Source: Vreelandella sp042466685
Lineage (GTDB): Bacteria > Pseudomonadota > Gammaproteobacteria > Pseudomonadales > Halomonadaceae
NCBI RefSeq assembly: GCF_042466685.1
Contig: NZ_CP170448.1
Location: 248,001 to 312,000, forward strand
Reading direction: 5' to 3'
DNA length: 64,000 bases
Below the pieces are notes generated by a model, which saw only the letters and a list, made by a program, of their open reading frames with translations, was not told the origin of the DNA and did no database searches. Made by a program: the position numbers and the translations under genes. Position 1 is the stretch's first letter; every line of letters begins with the position of its first letter. Below are positions 43,394 through 52,249 of the stretch, one piece after another.

Positions 43394-44581
43394 ATGCAGT
43401 TCGTCGATGAAGCCTCGATTATTGTTGAGGCGGGCAAAGGCGGCAATGGCTGTCTGAGCTTTCGCCGCGAAAAATATGTGCCCAGGGGCGGCCCCGACGG
43501 GGGCGATGGCGGTCACGGTGGCAGCGTTTACCTGATTGGTGACGATGCCCTTAATACCCTGATCGATTTTAAATTCCAGCGCTTCTATAAAGCCCAGAAT
43601 GGGCAGGGCGGCATGGGTCGTCAAATGAGCGGTAAGGCCGGCGAAGATTTGCACGTCAAAGTGCCGGTGGGCACCACGGTGATCGATGAAGATACCCTGG
43701 AAGTCATTGCCGATGTCACCGAAATCGGTCAGGTGGTGCTGGTAGGCGAAGGTGGTCGGCGTGGGTTGGGTAATATCCACTTTAAATCCTCGACCAACCG
43801 TGCACCGCGTCGCACGACACCAGGCACCGAAGGTGACCGCCGTAACCTGCGCCTGGAAATGAAGGTAATGGCCGATGTGGGCCTACTGGGCATGCCCAAC
43901 GCGGGTAAATCGACGCTGATTCGCTCGGTGTCTGCCGCCAAGCCCAAGGTCGCCAACTACCCGTTCACCACCTTAGTGCCCAACTTGGGCGTGGTAAAAC
44001 TGGGGATGCACGAGCACTTCGTGATGGCCGATGTACCGGGCTTGATCGAAGGGGCGTCAGACGGTGCCGGTTTGGGGTTGCGCTTCTTGAAGCACCTTAC
44101 CCGTACGCGACTGCTGTTCCACGTGGTCGACGTCGCGCCGTTTGATGAGTCTGACCCGGTTGAAGCAGCCAAGGCGATTGTCCATGAACTGGGGCAGTTC
44201 TCTCCGGCGCTTTCTGAGCGGCCACGCTGGCTGGTGCTGAACAAGTTTGACCTGTTGCCGGAAGATGAGCGTGAAGAGCGCGCCCAGAAGATTATTCAGG
44301 CGCTCAACTGGGAAGGCCCGGTATTCCGCATTTCGGCGATCAGCAGCGACGGCACCGATAAATTGGTGCAGGCGGCCTACCGCTGGTTGACCGAACAGCG
44401 CCGTCTTGAGAACGAAGATGAAGAAGCGCTGGCCCGTGAGGAAGAGATGCGCCGCCGCATGGAAGAGGAGTCGGTCGCACGTACGGAAGCGCGTCTGGGT
44501 CGTCGGCGTAAGCGTGACGATGAAGATGACGAAGACTTCGACGATGATGATTATGATGTTGAAGTCGAGTACGCCCCTTAG
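43394..44581 (+). CDS. obgE: Obg-family GTPase ObgE/CgtA
   Basis: 395 residues. N-terminal glycine-rich Obg fold (GKGGNGCLSFRREKYVPRGGP), then a GTPase domain with G1 GMPNAGKST, G3 DVPGLIEGA, G4 NKFD and G5 SAIS. The C-terminal tail is strongly acidic (DDEDDEDFDDDDYDVEVE), longer than in many relatives. It is an essential large-subunit assembly and stress GTPase. Classical position after rplU-rpmA. Confidence 0.97.
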   Translation: MQFVDEASIIVEAGKGGNGCLSFRREKYVPRGGPDGGDGGHGGSVYLIGDDALNTLIDFKFQRFYKAQNGQGGMGRQMSGKAGEDLHVKVPVGTTVIDEDTLEVIADVTEIGQVVLVGEGGRRGLGNIHFKSSTNRAPRRTTPGTEGDRRNLRLEMKVMADVGLLGMPNAGKSTLIRSVSAAKPKVANYPFTTLVPNLGVVKLGMHEHFVMADVPGLIEGASDGAGLGLRFLKHLTRTRLLFHVVDVAPFDESDPVEAAKAIVHELGQFSPALSERPRWLVLNKFDLLPEDEREERAQKIIQALNWEGPVFRISAISSDGTDKLVQAAYRWLTEQRRLENEDEEALAREEEMRRRMEEESVARTEARLGRRRKRDDEDDEDFDDDDYDVEVEYAP

Positions 44582-44626
44582 TGATATTGAGCGGGTGCAC
44601 TCGGTAGTCAGTAAAGTAGTAAGCTT

Positions 44627-44656
44627 AAAAGAGGCTGCGTTCACGCGGCCTCTTTT
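44627..44656 (+). terminator. Intrinsic terminator after obgE
   Basis: AAAAGAGGC-T-GCG / CGC-G-GCCTCTTTT, 13 bp with one T-G pair and a TTCA loop. It lies 46 bases after the obgE stop and four bases before the repeat array upstream of proB. Confidence 0.88.
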
Positions 44657-44659
44657 ATG

Positions 44660-44754
44660 GGTGTCTGATCAAGTGGTAAGTATATGATTAAGTTGCCAGT
44701 GTCTGATGTGGCGGTGAGTATCTGATTAAGCTGTCAGCGCCTGATTGAGGGGGG
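44660..44754. repeat. Five imperfect 19-bp tandem repeats upstream of proB
   Basis: Units start at 44660, 44679, 44698, 44717 and 44736; each is 19 bases. Unit 4 is AGTATCTGATTAAGCTGTC; unit 2 matches it at 16 of 19 positions. The shared core is AGT-T-CTGATTAAG. The array fills the space between the obgE terminator and the proB ATG (44761), so it covers any promoter and leader of proB. Confidence 0.88.
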
Positions 44755-44760
44755 GGTCGC

Positions 44761-45900
44761 ATGGAAAGTAACGAGCAAATCCTGGGCCGCAGCGCGCTAA
44801 GCCGTGCACGGCGGGTCGTTGTAAAGATTGGCAGTGCGCTGCTGACTAACGATGGCCGCGGCCTGGATGAACCTGCCATCGGTGGCTGGGTGGATCAAAT
44901 TGCCGCCTTGCACCAGCAGGGGGTAGAAGTGGTACTGGTCTCTTCCGGCGCCGTGGCGGCGGGCATGGTGCGTCTTGGCTGGCAGGTGCGCCCCAGCGCC
45001 GTGCACGAACTGCAGGCCGCCGCCGCGGTAGGTCAAAATGGCCTGACCCAGTGCTACGAGCAGCATTTTGCCCGTCACGGCATGCTCACCGCGCAGATTC
45101 TGCTTACCCATGACGACCTCTCCAATCGCAAGCGCTACCTGAATGCGCTCTCTGCGCTGCGTACGCTGGTAGAGATGCGCGTAGTGCCGGTGATCAATGA
45201 AAACGATACCGTGGTCACCGATGAGATTCGCTTTGGCGATAACGATACGCTTGGCGCACTGGTGGCTAACCTACTGGAAGCGGATGCGCTGCTGCTGCTG
45301 ACCGACCAGGAAGGCTTGTTTGACGCCGACCCCCGCCACAACCCCAATGCCCAGATGATTGCTGAAGGGCGCGCCGACGACCCGCGCTTAGCCGCCGTGG
45401 CAGGCAGCGGTGGCGCGCTGGGTCGTGGTGGTATGACCACCAAGGTGCGTGCGGCGCAGTTGGCGGCGCGTTCCGGGGCGGTCACGGTGATTGCCAGTGG
45501 CCGCCAGCCTGACGTTATCAACCGGATAATGGCGGGCGAAGCGCTGGGCACGCTGCTGCGTCCTGACCAAGCGCCCATGGCGGCGCGCAAGCGCTGGCTG
45601 GCGGGACAACTGCAGGTGCGCGGCACGCTGGTGCTGGATGCGGGGGCGGTCAAAGTGCTGCGGGATAAAGGCTCTAGCCTGCTGGCAGTGGGTGTGCGCA
45701 GTGTTCAGGGCAGCTTTAAACGCGGCGATATGGTGGTGTGTGTGGATGAGCAGGGCGCGTCTGTGGCCAAAGGGTTGGTGAATTATGGTGCTGATGAAGC
45801 GCGCCAACTGGCGGGTCAGCCCAGTCACCAGATTGAGGCAATCCTTGGCTACGTAGAAGCCCATGAGCTGATCCATCGCGATAACCTAGTGGTTATCTAG
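44761..45900 (+). CDS. proB: Glutamate 5-kinase ProB
   Basis: 379 residues: amino-acid kinase domain (RVVVKIGSALLTNDGRG, VVLVSSGAVAAGMVRLGW, INENDTVVTDEIRFGDND, LLTDQEGLFDADPRHNP) and a C-terminal PUA domain (from about residue 280). It phosphorylates glutamate in the first step of proline synthesis and is normally feedback-inhibited by proline. In halophiles proline can be an osmolyte. GGGGGG at 44749-44755 is the only ribosome-binding-like sequence near its ATG. Confidence 0.96.
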   Translation: MESNEQILGRSALSRARRVVVKIGSALLTNDGRGLDEPAIGGWVDQIAALHQQGVEVVLVSSGAVAAGMVRLGWQVRPSAVHELQAAAAVGQNGLTQCYEQHFARHGMLTAQILLTHDDLSNRKRYLNALSALRTLVEMRVVPVINENDTVVTDEIRFGDNDTLGALVANLLEADALLLLTDQEGLFDADPRHNPNAQMIAEGRADDPRLAAVAGSGGALGRGGMTTKVRAAQLAARSGAVTVIASGRQPDVINRIMAGEALGTLLRPDQAPMAARKRWLAGQLQVRGTLVLDAGAVKVLRDKGSSLLAVGVRSVQGSFKRGDMVVCVDEQGASVAKGLVNYGADEARQLAGQPSHQIEAILGYVEAHELIHRDNLVVI

Positions 45901-45917
45901 GGGGCTCTGGCTGTTAT

Positions 45918-47012
45918 TTAGTCGCGAACGCGGGGCGGCAGAGGCACTTGTCGAGGCCAGTCATCGGGCACTATAAATAGCCGCTGGTAGCGTTGTTCAC
46001 TGTGCTCTCTCGTTGGGTAACACAGCATCACTTGCTGGGGGGAGCGCCAGGTATTGACCCGATCAATCACGATTGGCAGTACCTCTGCCGCAGGGCGAAA
46101 AACGCTGGCTGGCGGCGGTGCCAGCCAGTGGGGCTTTTCCAGCTCTATCATACTCGGCGTGGCGGAAAAGCTGGCTGACAAGGCCGGCCAGTCACGCAAG
46201 TAACACCAGATACCACGGCGATGATCTGCCGTCGCGCCTTCCGGCGCTGGCATAGCGGCATGCCAAGGGTAGTAAAGCACGCCGGGCATCGCCAGCCGCT
46301 GAGTTAACTGTTCGCCTAAACGCAGATCAGAACCACCCAAATCCCGTGGCGTAAGCCAATGCGCGAGGGTTTCCAGCGCGGGCGCCGTGGTGGAAAGGGG
46401 GAGTTGGTGACGTTGCAGATGAGTGCACTTAAGCGCCAGACTGTCTAACCCGCCGGGGCCGATCCAGCGGCTTTGGCTATTGGCTGCTCCAGGCCCTTCA
46501 GGCAGCCCCAGGTAGAACTTGATAGCGACTTCTAAATGAATCGGCGCCGGATTGTCGCGGGTTCTGTACAGCATATCCAGCTCGCCCAGGGTGTTGCGCT
46601 GTCGGGTGATGCGGACATTTCGGGCGAGCAATCGCGTATTGGGTGCGTGATCCAACAGCGTATGCCACAGGCGTTCATGGTAGTGCCCCATACGCGTCGC
46701 GCGGCTCCCATTCAGGGCCGTTAGCGGTGGTCGGCCAAGCTGACCCAGCCAGGGTAGTAGCGCACCCTCTAATCCCAGCTCTTTTCGCGTAGGCCGCCCT
46801 CCACAGGGAATCGGTGGCGGCAGCTCCACAAGGTCAGGTGTGGCGACCAGCCAGGCTAAGTCGCGTAGCACTGAACTCAATAGTGTAGAACTGAATAGCG
46901 CTGAATCGCCCAGCTCTGGCTTGCACGGCACTGAGTTGCCGGCTCCTAAAGCTAGCGCCGCCGAGCCGAGTTCTTCACTCTCCAGCGCACCGTTAACGCC
47001 TTCGTTCAGCAC
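45918..47012 (-). CDS. DUF1853 family protein
   Basis: 364 residues. The family core is clear: RDLAWLVATPDLVELP, GHYHERLWHTLLDHAP, the GELDMLYR and HLEVAIKFYLGLPEG motifs (an acidic-Glu-Val-Ala-Ile-Lys pattern like PD-(D/E)XK nucleases) and the Trp-rich end. Function unknown. The GTG start at 47012 has AGGAGAG five bases before it, but the first 50 residues (ALESEELGSAALALGAGNS) are low complexity and come from DNA with repeated ACTGAA/CTGAAT motifs. Converges with proB with a 17-base gap. Confidence 0.87.
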   Translation of the reverse strand: MLNEGVNGALESEELGSAALALGAGNSVPCKPELGDSALFSSTLLSSVLRDLAWLVATPDLVELPPPIPCGGRPTRKELGLEGALLPWLGQLGRPPLTALNGSRATRMGHYHERLWHTLLDHAPNTRLLARNVRITRQRNTLGELDMLYRTRDNPAPIHLEVAIKFYLGLPEGPGAANSQSRWIGPGGLDSLALKCTHLQRHQLPLSTTAPALETLAHWLTPRDLGGSDLRLGEQLTQRLAMPGVLYYPWHAAMPAPEGATADHRRGIWCYLRDWPALSASFSATPSMIELEKPHWLAPPPASVFRPAAEVLPIVIDRVNTWRSPQQVMLCYPTREHSEQRYQRLFIVPDDWPRQVPLPPRVRD

Positions 47013-47090
47013 AGATCTCTCCTCAGCACCCTGATAAGGTCGGCACTATCAATTTAGCGACATGCTTTAGCAGCCTACCATAAACGCAAC

Positions 47091-47110
47091 GGGCTCCCCG
47101 TGGGGAGCCC
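47091..47110 (-). terminator. Hairpin after the PepSY gene
   Basis: GGGCTCCCC / GGGGAGCCC, 9 perfect bp with a 2-base loop, 23 bases after the minus-strand stop at 47133. The U-tract is weak, so efficiency is uncertain. Confidence 0.6.
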
Positions 47111-47132
47111 GCAAAGCGATTAGCTGGAAAAA

Positions 47133-47609
47133 TTAATCGCGGTCAATTTGCGTCACTTCGGAAGAGCCCTGACGCACGCTGATCTCTAGCTCACGGCCAT
47201 CTTCACCGCGGCCTTCAATATCGATGATGCCGCTTTTATCGATATCGAGATCTTCAAATTCAACCATACCCTCCTGGCTAGCCACATCCAGTGCTTGACG
47301 GATATCGTCTTCGCTCATACCCCAGGCACCGCTAATCAGGCGCTCACGTTTCTCTTGTAGGGTCTCACCGTTATCGAGTGAGAATTCCACGTCGGCGTAC
47401 CACTCATCGTCCAGCCAACCTTCCACTTCTACGCGGCCACGGCTTTCAATGCTAACTTCTTCGTAGTGGCTGAAACCGTACTCATTGGTGTGGCTCAATA
47501 CGTCATTAATGCGATCCATCGGCAGTGAATCGGCCTGGGCACTACCGGCAGCCACAGCAAGCAGCAGAGCAGAGGTCGGGATCAGCAGCATTTTTTTCAT
47601 GGTGTTCAT
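47133..47609 (-). CDS. Periplasmic PepSY-domain protein
   Basis: 158 residues: signal peptide to about residue 26 (AGSAQA|DSLPMD), then two PepSY-like modules (INDVLSHTNEYGFSHYEEVSIES with VEVEGWLDDEWYADVEFS, and ALDVASQEGMVEFEDLDIDKSG with IDIEGRGEDGRELEISV). Very acidic. PepSY modules inhibit peptidases or bind ligands in the periplasm. Divergent from the second PepSY gene and close to a two-component system, an arrangement that suggests it is a target or sensor accessory. Confidence 0.85.
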   Translation of the reverse strand: MNTMKKMLLIPTSALLLAVAAGSAQADSLPMDRINDVLSHTNEYGFSHYEEVSIESRGRVEVEGWLDDEWYADVEFSLDNGETLQEKRERLISGAWGMSEDDIRQALDVASQEGMVEFEDLDIDKSGIIDIEGRGEDGRELEISVRQGSSEVTQIDRD

Positions 47610-47715
47610 AGCAAATTCCTTCTTTACGTATCTGTACGAGAATGAATAAACGGCATTCAGCGAATGCGACAGTGGATTTATATCACCACGATACTTTCCT
47701 TAAGCTGACAAAGCT

Positions 47716-47732
47716 GTTCATCTAACGTTCAT
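47716..47732 (+). promoter_or_regulatory. Candidate response-regulator site (GTTCAT direct repeat)
   Basis: GTTCAT at 47716-47721 and 47727-47732, 11 bases start to start, between the divergent PepSY genes. OmpR-family regulators such as the one encoded at 48204 bind direct repeats with about this spacing. A CTTAAG sequence lies just upstream at 47699-47704. Confidence 0.4.
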
Positions 47733-47755
47733 GTTGCCTTTGGCATGCTGACGCT

Positions 47756-48124
47756 ATGAGTAAAATCCTACGCCACTTCAAAAAACTACTGCGCAGCGTC
47801 CCGCGTGGCCCTCGCCGCAACGTCACTGGGTTAACCTTGGTGCTGTTGCTGGCGGGTAGCGCGGTGGGCGACCAGCCTTGGGAGTCGCTACACGGCGAAG
47901 TGCACCGCGGCGAGGTCGTGCCCCTCGACACTATTTTGGATTGGCTGGAAGCTAACTACATCGGTGAAGTGTTGGAGGTTGAGGTGGAGCGCGAAGGGGG
48001 TTACGTCGAGTATGAGATCAAACTGCTCGGTCCCCAGGGCCAAGTCGTTGAGTTTGAGTTCGATGGCCATAACGGCCAGTTGATGTCGATAGAAGGCGTA
48101 CGTATCAATGATATGCGCCGTTAA
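47756..48124 (+). CDS. PepSY-domain protein
   Basis: 122 residues. Basic N-terminus (SKILRHFKKLLRSVPRGPRR), one hydrophobic segment (LTLVLLLAGSAVG) that is a signal peptide or anchor, then one PepSY module (HRGEVVPLDTILDWLEANYIGEVLEVEVERE, EIKLLGPQGQVVEFEFDGHNGQLMSI). Likely periplasmic. It precedes the response regulator by 79 bases on the same strand and may be co-transcribed with it. Confidence 0.85.
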   Translation: MSKILRHFKKLLRSVPRGPRRNVTGLTLVLLLAGSAVGDQPWESLHGEVHRGEVVPLDTILDWLEANYIGEVLEVEVEREGGYVEYEIKLLGPQGQVVEFEFDGHNGQLMSIEGVRINDMRR

Positions 48125-48203
48125 TATGCCGGCTTGAAGCGCTCGATGACATCGTTACAGCATTACCAAACAAATTAGTCGATGAGAAAAGGGTCGTTAG
48201 CCG

Positions 48204-48878
48204 ATGAAGTGTTTGCTGGTAGAGGATGACCAAGCGCTTGCCCGTGAACTTAGCCAAGCGTTGCGCGACGGAGATTGGCTGGTAGAGCATGCGGCGACTG
48301 GCCAGGAAGCCGATTTTCTGGTGCGTACAGAAGCCTACGACACGCTGATTTTGGATGTCGGTCTACCCGATGGTGATGGTACCCGCTGGCTTTCCGCCTG
48401 GCGGGAGGATGGTATCGACCTGCCGGTGCTGATCCTTACCGCCCGGGAGCGCTGGGCCGATAAAGCCGCGGGGTTTACTGCCGGAGCCGATGACTACGTC
48501 ACCAAGCCGTTTGAACCAGCGGAAGTCCTATTTCGCCTGCGCGCCCTGGTGCGCCGCAGCCACGGCCATGCCCATCCGGTTCTGAAAGTGGGTGAGCTGA
48601 GTTTGGATACCCACACCCAGCACGTTACCTTGGCAGGTCGGCCAGTGGGGTTAACCGCCCAGGAGGCTCGCCTGCTCGGCTATTTAATGCACGCCGCCCC
48701 GCGGGTGGTGAGCCGCACCGAACTCTCGGAGCACGTTTACGACCGCGACCACGAGCCGGACTCCAACGTGATCGATGTTCAGGTCAGCCGCCTGCGCCGC
48801 AAGCTGGGCAGTTGGCGAATTGCCACCCTGCGTGGCCAGGGATACCGGCTATTAGCAGAAGAGCCTGCTAGCGAATGA
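48204..48878 (+). CDS. OmpR/PhoB-family response regulator
   Basis: 224 residues. Receiver domain with acidic pair (VEDDQ), phospho-acceptor Asp51 in LILDVGLPDGDG and the switch lysine in DDYVTKPFEP; winged-helix DNA-binding domain (LTAQEARLLGYLMHAAPRVVSRTEL, SNVIDVQVSRLRRKLG). Closest in style to PhoP/QseB regulators. Its stop overlaps the start of the kinase gene by four bases (ATGA). Probable targets are itself and the PepSY genes. Confidence 0.9.
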   Translation: MKCLLVEDDQALARELSQALRDGDWLVEHAATGQEADFLVRTEAYDTLILDVGLPDGDGTRWLSAWREDGIDLPVLILTARERWADKAAGFTAGADDYVTKPFEPAEVLFRLRALVRRSHGHAHPVLKVGELSLDTHTQHVTLAGRPVGLTAQEARLLGYLMHAAPRVVSRTELSEHVYDRDHEPDSNVIDVQVSRLRRKLGSWRIATLRGQGYRLLAEEPASE

Positions 48879-50251
48879 GTCAAGATACCACCGCATGGAA
48901 AGATCGCTGGGCAAAACGTTCTATCAGCGTGCGGCTACTGCTGGCCGTACTAGTGATGGTGGGGCTGGCGCTGCCTGTTGCGGGCACGCTGCTCTCCCAC
49001 CATTACCGCGCCTCAGCCACCCAGGCGTTCGACGAGCGTCTGGAGGCTACTCTCAACGTCATTATGGCGGGCGTTACCTATGACCGTGTAGAACAACAGC
49101 TTGTTCACGACCGGGCTCTGGGCGACCCGCGTTTTGACAACGTCTACTCCGGTTGGTACTGGCAAATCACCGATGGCGAGGAGAACACCCTGGCCTCGCG
49201 CTCGCTGTGGGATCAGCGCCTGCCGGTGATTGATAGCGACACCCTTAGCGCTCGCTCGATACCTGGCCCCAGGGGGCAATCGCTGCGCGTGGTGGAGCGC
49301 GATATCCATTTGGCGCCGTTAGAAGCGCCGCTCCATATTAGCGTCGCCGCCCGGGACGATGTGTTGACCCGCGATATTGGCGAATTTCAACGCCTGCTGT
49401 GGGGCGGTTTAGTCGGTCTGGGCGTGCTGTTACTTGGCGTATTGGCGCTCCAGGTACGCTGGGGGTTAGCGCCACTGCGCCGCATGCACGCCAACCTGCA
49501 TGAGGTAGAGCAGGGGCGGGCCGAGCAGTTAGACACCCGCTTACCTGACGAGTTGGCGACGCTTGCCGCCTCAATGAACGCGGTGCTGGCACGCGATCAG
49601 CGCTTGATCGAGCGCGGCCGCCATACCGCTGGCAACCTAGCCCATGCGCTGAAAACCCCGCTGAGCGTGATGCGGCTGCAGCTACGCCAACTGCCGGAAG
49701 CGAACCGCGCCGCCTGGGAGGTTGAGCTAGAACGCGTGGATAGCGCGGTACGCCATCATCTGGCGCGGGCATCGGCAGCGGGTGAGGGGATACGCTTTGC
49801 GCCGATTGATTTACATGCCACCCTGGCGCCGCTGCTCAATGGGTTGGCCAGGCTTGCCCAGCGGCGTGGCATTGCGCTGCGCCAAACCTGGGCGGGTGAG
49901 ATTAATGTGCATATGGATGGGCAGGATATCCAAGAGCTGGTGGGTAACCTAATGGATAACGCGCTGCGCTGGGCGCATAGCGATGTGCAGCTACAGGTAG
50001 AGAGTGAGGGGCAGCAGTTAACCTTGACCGTTAGCGACGATGGCCCAGGTATGTCGGAAGCAGAGTGCCAGCAGGCGGTGCAGCGCGGCAAACGGTTGGA
50101 TGAACAGCGCTCGGGCAGTGGCTTGGGTTTGGCCATTGTGACTGACCTTGTCGCCCTGTACAGCGGCCATATGCACCTTAGCCGCGCCAGCACTGGCGGT
50201 TTAAGCGTGGCGGTGGCACTGCCCGTCGTCGCGCGTAATCGTCGCGTGTAA
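48875..50251 (+). CDS. Sensor histidine kinase
   Basis: 458 residues: TM1 about 18-40, a periplasmic sensor region to about 172, TM2 about 173-195, HAMP-like linker, dimerisation domain with His257 in AGNLAHALKTPLSV, and an ATPase domain with N-box NLMDNALRWAH, G1 DDGPGM and G2 GSGLGLAIV. Partner of the response regulator before it. The periplasmic domain resembles PhoQ-type sensors in size, but no clear acidic metal patch is visible; the signal is unknown. Confidence 0.9.
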   Translation: MSQDTTAWKDRWAKRSISVRLLLAVLVMVGLALPVAGTLLSHHYRASATQAFDERLEATLNVIMAGVTYDRVEQQLVHDRALGDPRFDNVYSGWYWQITDGEENTLASRSLWDQRLPVIDSDTLSARSIPGPRGQSLRVVERDIHLAPLEAPLHISVAARDDVLTRDIGEFQRLLWGGLVGLGVLLLGVLALQVRWGLAPLRRMHANLHEVEQGRAEQLDTRLPDELATLAASMNAVLARDQRLIERGRHTAGNLAHALKTPLSVMRLQLRQLPEANRAAWEVELERVDSAVRHHLARASAAGEGIRFAPIDLHATLAPLLNGLARLAQRRGIALRQTWAGEINVHMDGQDIQELVGNLMDNALRWAHSDVQLQVESEGQQLTLTVSDDGPGMSEAECQQAVQRGKRLDEQRSGSGLGLAIVTDLVALYSGHMHLSRASTGGLSVAVALPVVARNRRV

Positions 50252-50270
50252 ATAATGGAGACCGCACCGA

Positions 50271-52190
50271 ATGAATCGCATCGATACGCTGCCCGATATA
50301 GTCGCCGGCCCCCTATTAAGACGCATCAGCGCTGCACGGCTGGTACTTTGGCTCGTCGCCACTCGGCCACTGAACATGAAACTGGTGCTGCGCCCAGGGC
50401 ACGCCGATAGCCAGTCAATAGGCCTAGCGCACCACCAGCAGTGCATTCCCATCGGCCAGCGGGCCTTTATCTACCTAATCGATTGTGAGCTTGGGTCAGC
50501 GCTGCCCTGCGACGAGCGTATTGAGTACGACCTGCAGGTCGAAACCCAGCAGGGCGAGTGGCGCTCACTGCCCGAGTGGGCGCCGTGGCTCTGTTATGAC
50601 GGTGCCGCCTATCCCGCCTTTGTGGTTGCCTCGCGCCATCACCGCCTAATGCACGGCTCCTGCCGCAAGCCTCATCACGCCAGTGCCGATGGCCTGGTGC
50701 GCGCCGACAGCTGGCTTGCTGAGCAGCAGTCAGCCCCCACCGAGTGGCCCGCTTGGCTGTTGATGACCGGTGACCAGGTGTACACCGACGACGTGGCCGG
50801 GCCGATGCTACGCGCCGTGCATGCGCTGATTGAGCGGCTAGGGCTGGTGGATGAGTGGCTGGAAGGTGCGACTGTCGACGATAGTCAGGCGCTCTACCGC
50901 TCGCCGGATAGCTACTACCGGCGTGCTGAACTGTTGCCGGATGTGACCAGCAACGCGGCCCTGCGCGAGCGCTTCTTTGGCGGTGTCAAAAAGCCCGTGT
51001 TTACCTCGGCGAATGCCCATAACCACCTAATGACGCTGGCTGAAATGCTCGCCATGTACTGCCTGGTGTGGTCGCCGGTGCCCTGGCAAGTGATTGCCCC
51101 TGAAGCGCCTGCCCTTGATGAAAAAGATGCCGAACTCTATCGTCAGGAGAAGGCGGTGATCGATACCTTCGCTGAAGGTTTGCCCCAGTGCGCGCGGGTA
51201 ATGGCGCACCTGCCCAGCCTGATGATCTTCGATGACCACGACGTTACCGACGACTGGAACCTAACTGCCGACTGGGAGCGCGCCGCCTACGGACATCCGT
51301 TCTCTAAGCGTATTATCGGTAACGCCTTGGTGGCCTATCTGCTCTGCCAAGCCTGGGGTAACGATCCGGATAAATTGAACCCATTAGTCCATCATGCCTC
51401 GACCCTGCTGGGTGAGGGCGACCAACCGCTAGCCTGCGCTGAACAGGATGGGTTGATTGAGCGGCTGCTACGCTTTCAGGGCTGGGAGTTTCAGGTGCCC
51501 GGCACCCCTGCGCTGATAGTGCTGGATACCCGCACCCGGCGCTGGCGCAGCGAACGCAGCCCGCACCGGCCGTCAGGCTTGATGGACTGGGAGGCGCTAA
51601 TGGAGATGCAGCAGGCGCTAATGGGGTTCAAGAGCGCGGTGATTGTCTCTCCCGCGCCGATGTTTGGTGTCAAGTTGATAGAGGGAGTTCAAAAGCTGTT
51701 CACCCTGGTGGGTAAGCCGCTGGTGGTGGATGCTGAAAACTGGATGGCCCACCGCGGGGCAGCCAATACGCTGCTGCAGATTTGGCAGCACTCCAAGACC
51801 CCAGGCAACTATGTGATTTTATCTGGAGATGTGCACTACTCGTTTGTCTACGACATTTTGGTACGTCGGCGAAAAAGCGCTCCTCATCTGTGGCAGATTA
51901 CCTCCAGCGGCATCAAGAATACGTTTCCCAAGCAGCTACTCAATACCTTTGATCGGCTCAACCGTTGGCTCTACGCGCCGTGGTCACCGCTTAACTGGTT
52001 CACCAAGCGCCGTAAGCTAAGCGTTCACCCCCGTGATCCCGATCGCGCCAGCGCCGGTGAACGGCTGTGGAATGCCAGCGGCATTGGCTTAGTGACCCTT
52101 GACGAGAAAGGCCGCCCGATCAACATCCGTCAGCTCGACGCTGACGGCAGCGAGGTTCTCTTTCCTGCTCCCGAGAGGATCCTTTCATGA
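50271..52190 (+). CDS. PhoD-like alkaline phosphatase-family protein
   Basis: 639 residues without a signal peptide. Metallophosphatase motifs of the PhoD type are LMHGSCRKPHH, LLMTGDQVYTDDV, IFDDHDVTDDWN and YVILSGDVHYSFVYD. The N-terminal ~100 residues form a beta-rich domain. The lack of a signal suggests a cytoplasmic phosphodiesterase or phosphatase rather than a secreted alkaline phosphatase; substrate unknown. It follows the kinase gene by 19 bases and may be in the same transcript. Confidence 0.82.
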   Translation: MNRIDTLPDIVAGPLLRRISAARLVLWLVATRPLNMKLVLRPGHADSQSIGLAHHQQCIPIGQRAFIYLIDCELGSALPCDERIEYDLQVETQQGEWRSLPEWAPWLCYDGAAYPAFVVASRHHRLMHGSCRKPHHASADGLVRADSWLAEQQSAPTEWPAWLLMTGDQVYTDDVAGPMLRAVHALIERLGLVDEWLEGATVDDSQALYRSPDSYYRRAELLPDVTSNAALRERFFGGVKKPVFTSANAHNHLMTLAEMLAMYCLVWSPVPWQVIAPEAPALDEKDAELYRQEKAVIDTFAEGLPQCARVMAHLPSLMIFDDHDVTDDWNLTADWERAAYGHPFSKRIIGNALVAYLLCQAWGNDPDKLNPLVHHASTLLGEGDQPLACAEQDGLIERLLRFQGWEFQVPGTPALIVLDTRTRRWRSERSPHRPSGLMDWEALMEMQQALMGFKSAVIVSPAPMFGVKLIEGVQKLFTLVGKPLVVDAENWMAHRGAANTLLQIWQHSKTPGNYVILSGDVHYSFVYDILVRRRKSAPHLWQITSSGIKNTFPKQLLNTFDRLNRWLYAPWSPLNWFTKRRKLSVHPRDPDRASAGERLWNASGIGLVTLDEKGRPINIRQLDADGSEVLFPAPERILS

Positions 52191-52227
52191 CCTCTGTTTA
52201 GCGCCAACTGCCTGACGCCCTTGATGT

Positions 52228-52245
52228 TTGTCATGATAGCGTCAC
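52228..52245 (+). promoter_or_regulatory. Pho-box-like sequence before the EAL/GGDEF gene
   Basis: TTGTCAT-GATA-GCGTCAC matches the CTGTCAT-N4-CTGTCAC PhoB box at 11 of 14 fixed positions. It ends five bases before the first possible ATG (52250), leaving no room for a promoter unless translation starts later (ATG at 52349). Confidence 0.3.
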
Positions 52246-52249
52246 AAAA

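Noticed and set aside
44627..44760. Possibility that the 19-bp repeats are a CRISPR-like array
   Set aside because: There are no unique spacers between units; they are contiguous and degenerate, and no cas genes are present.
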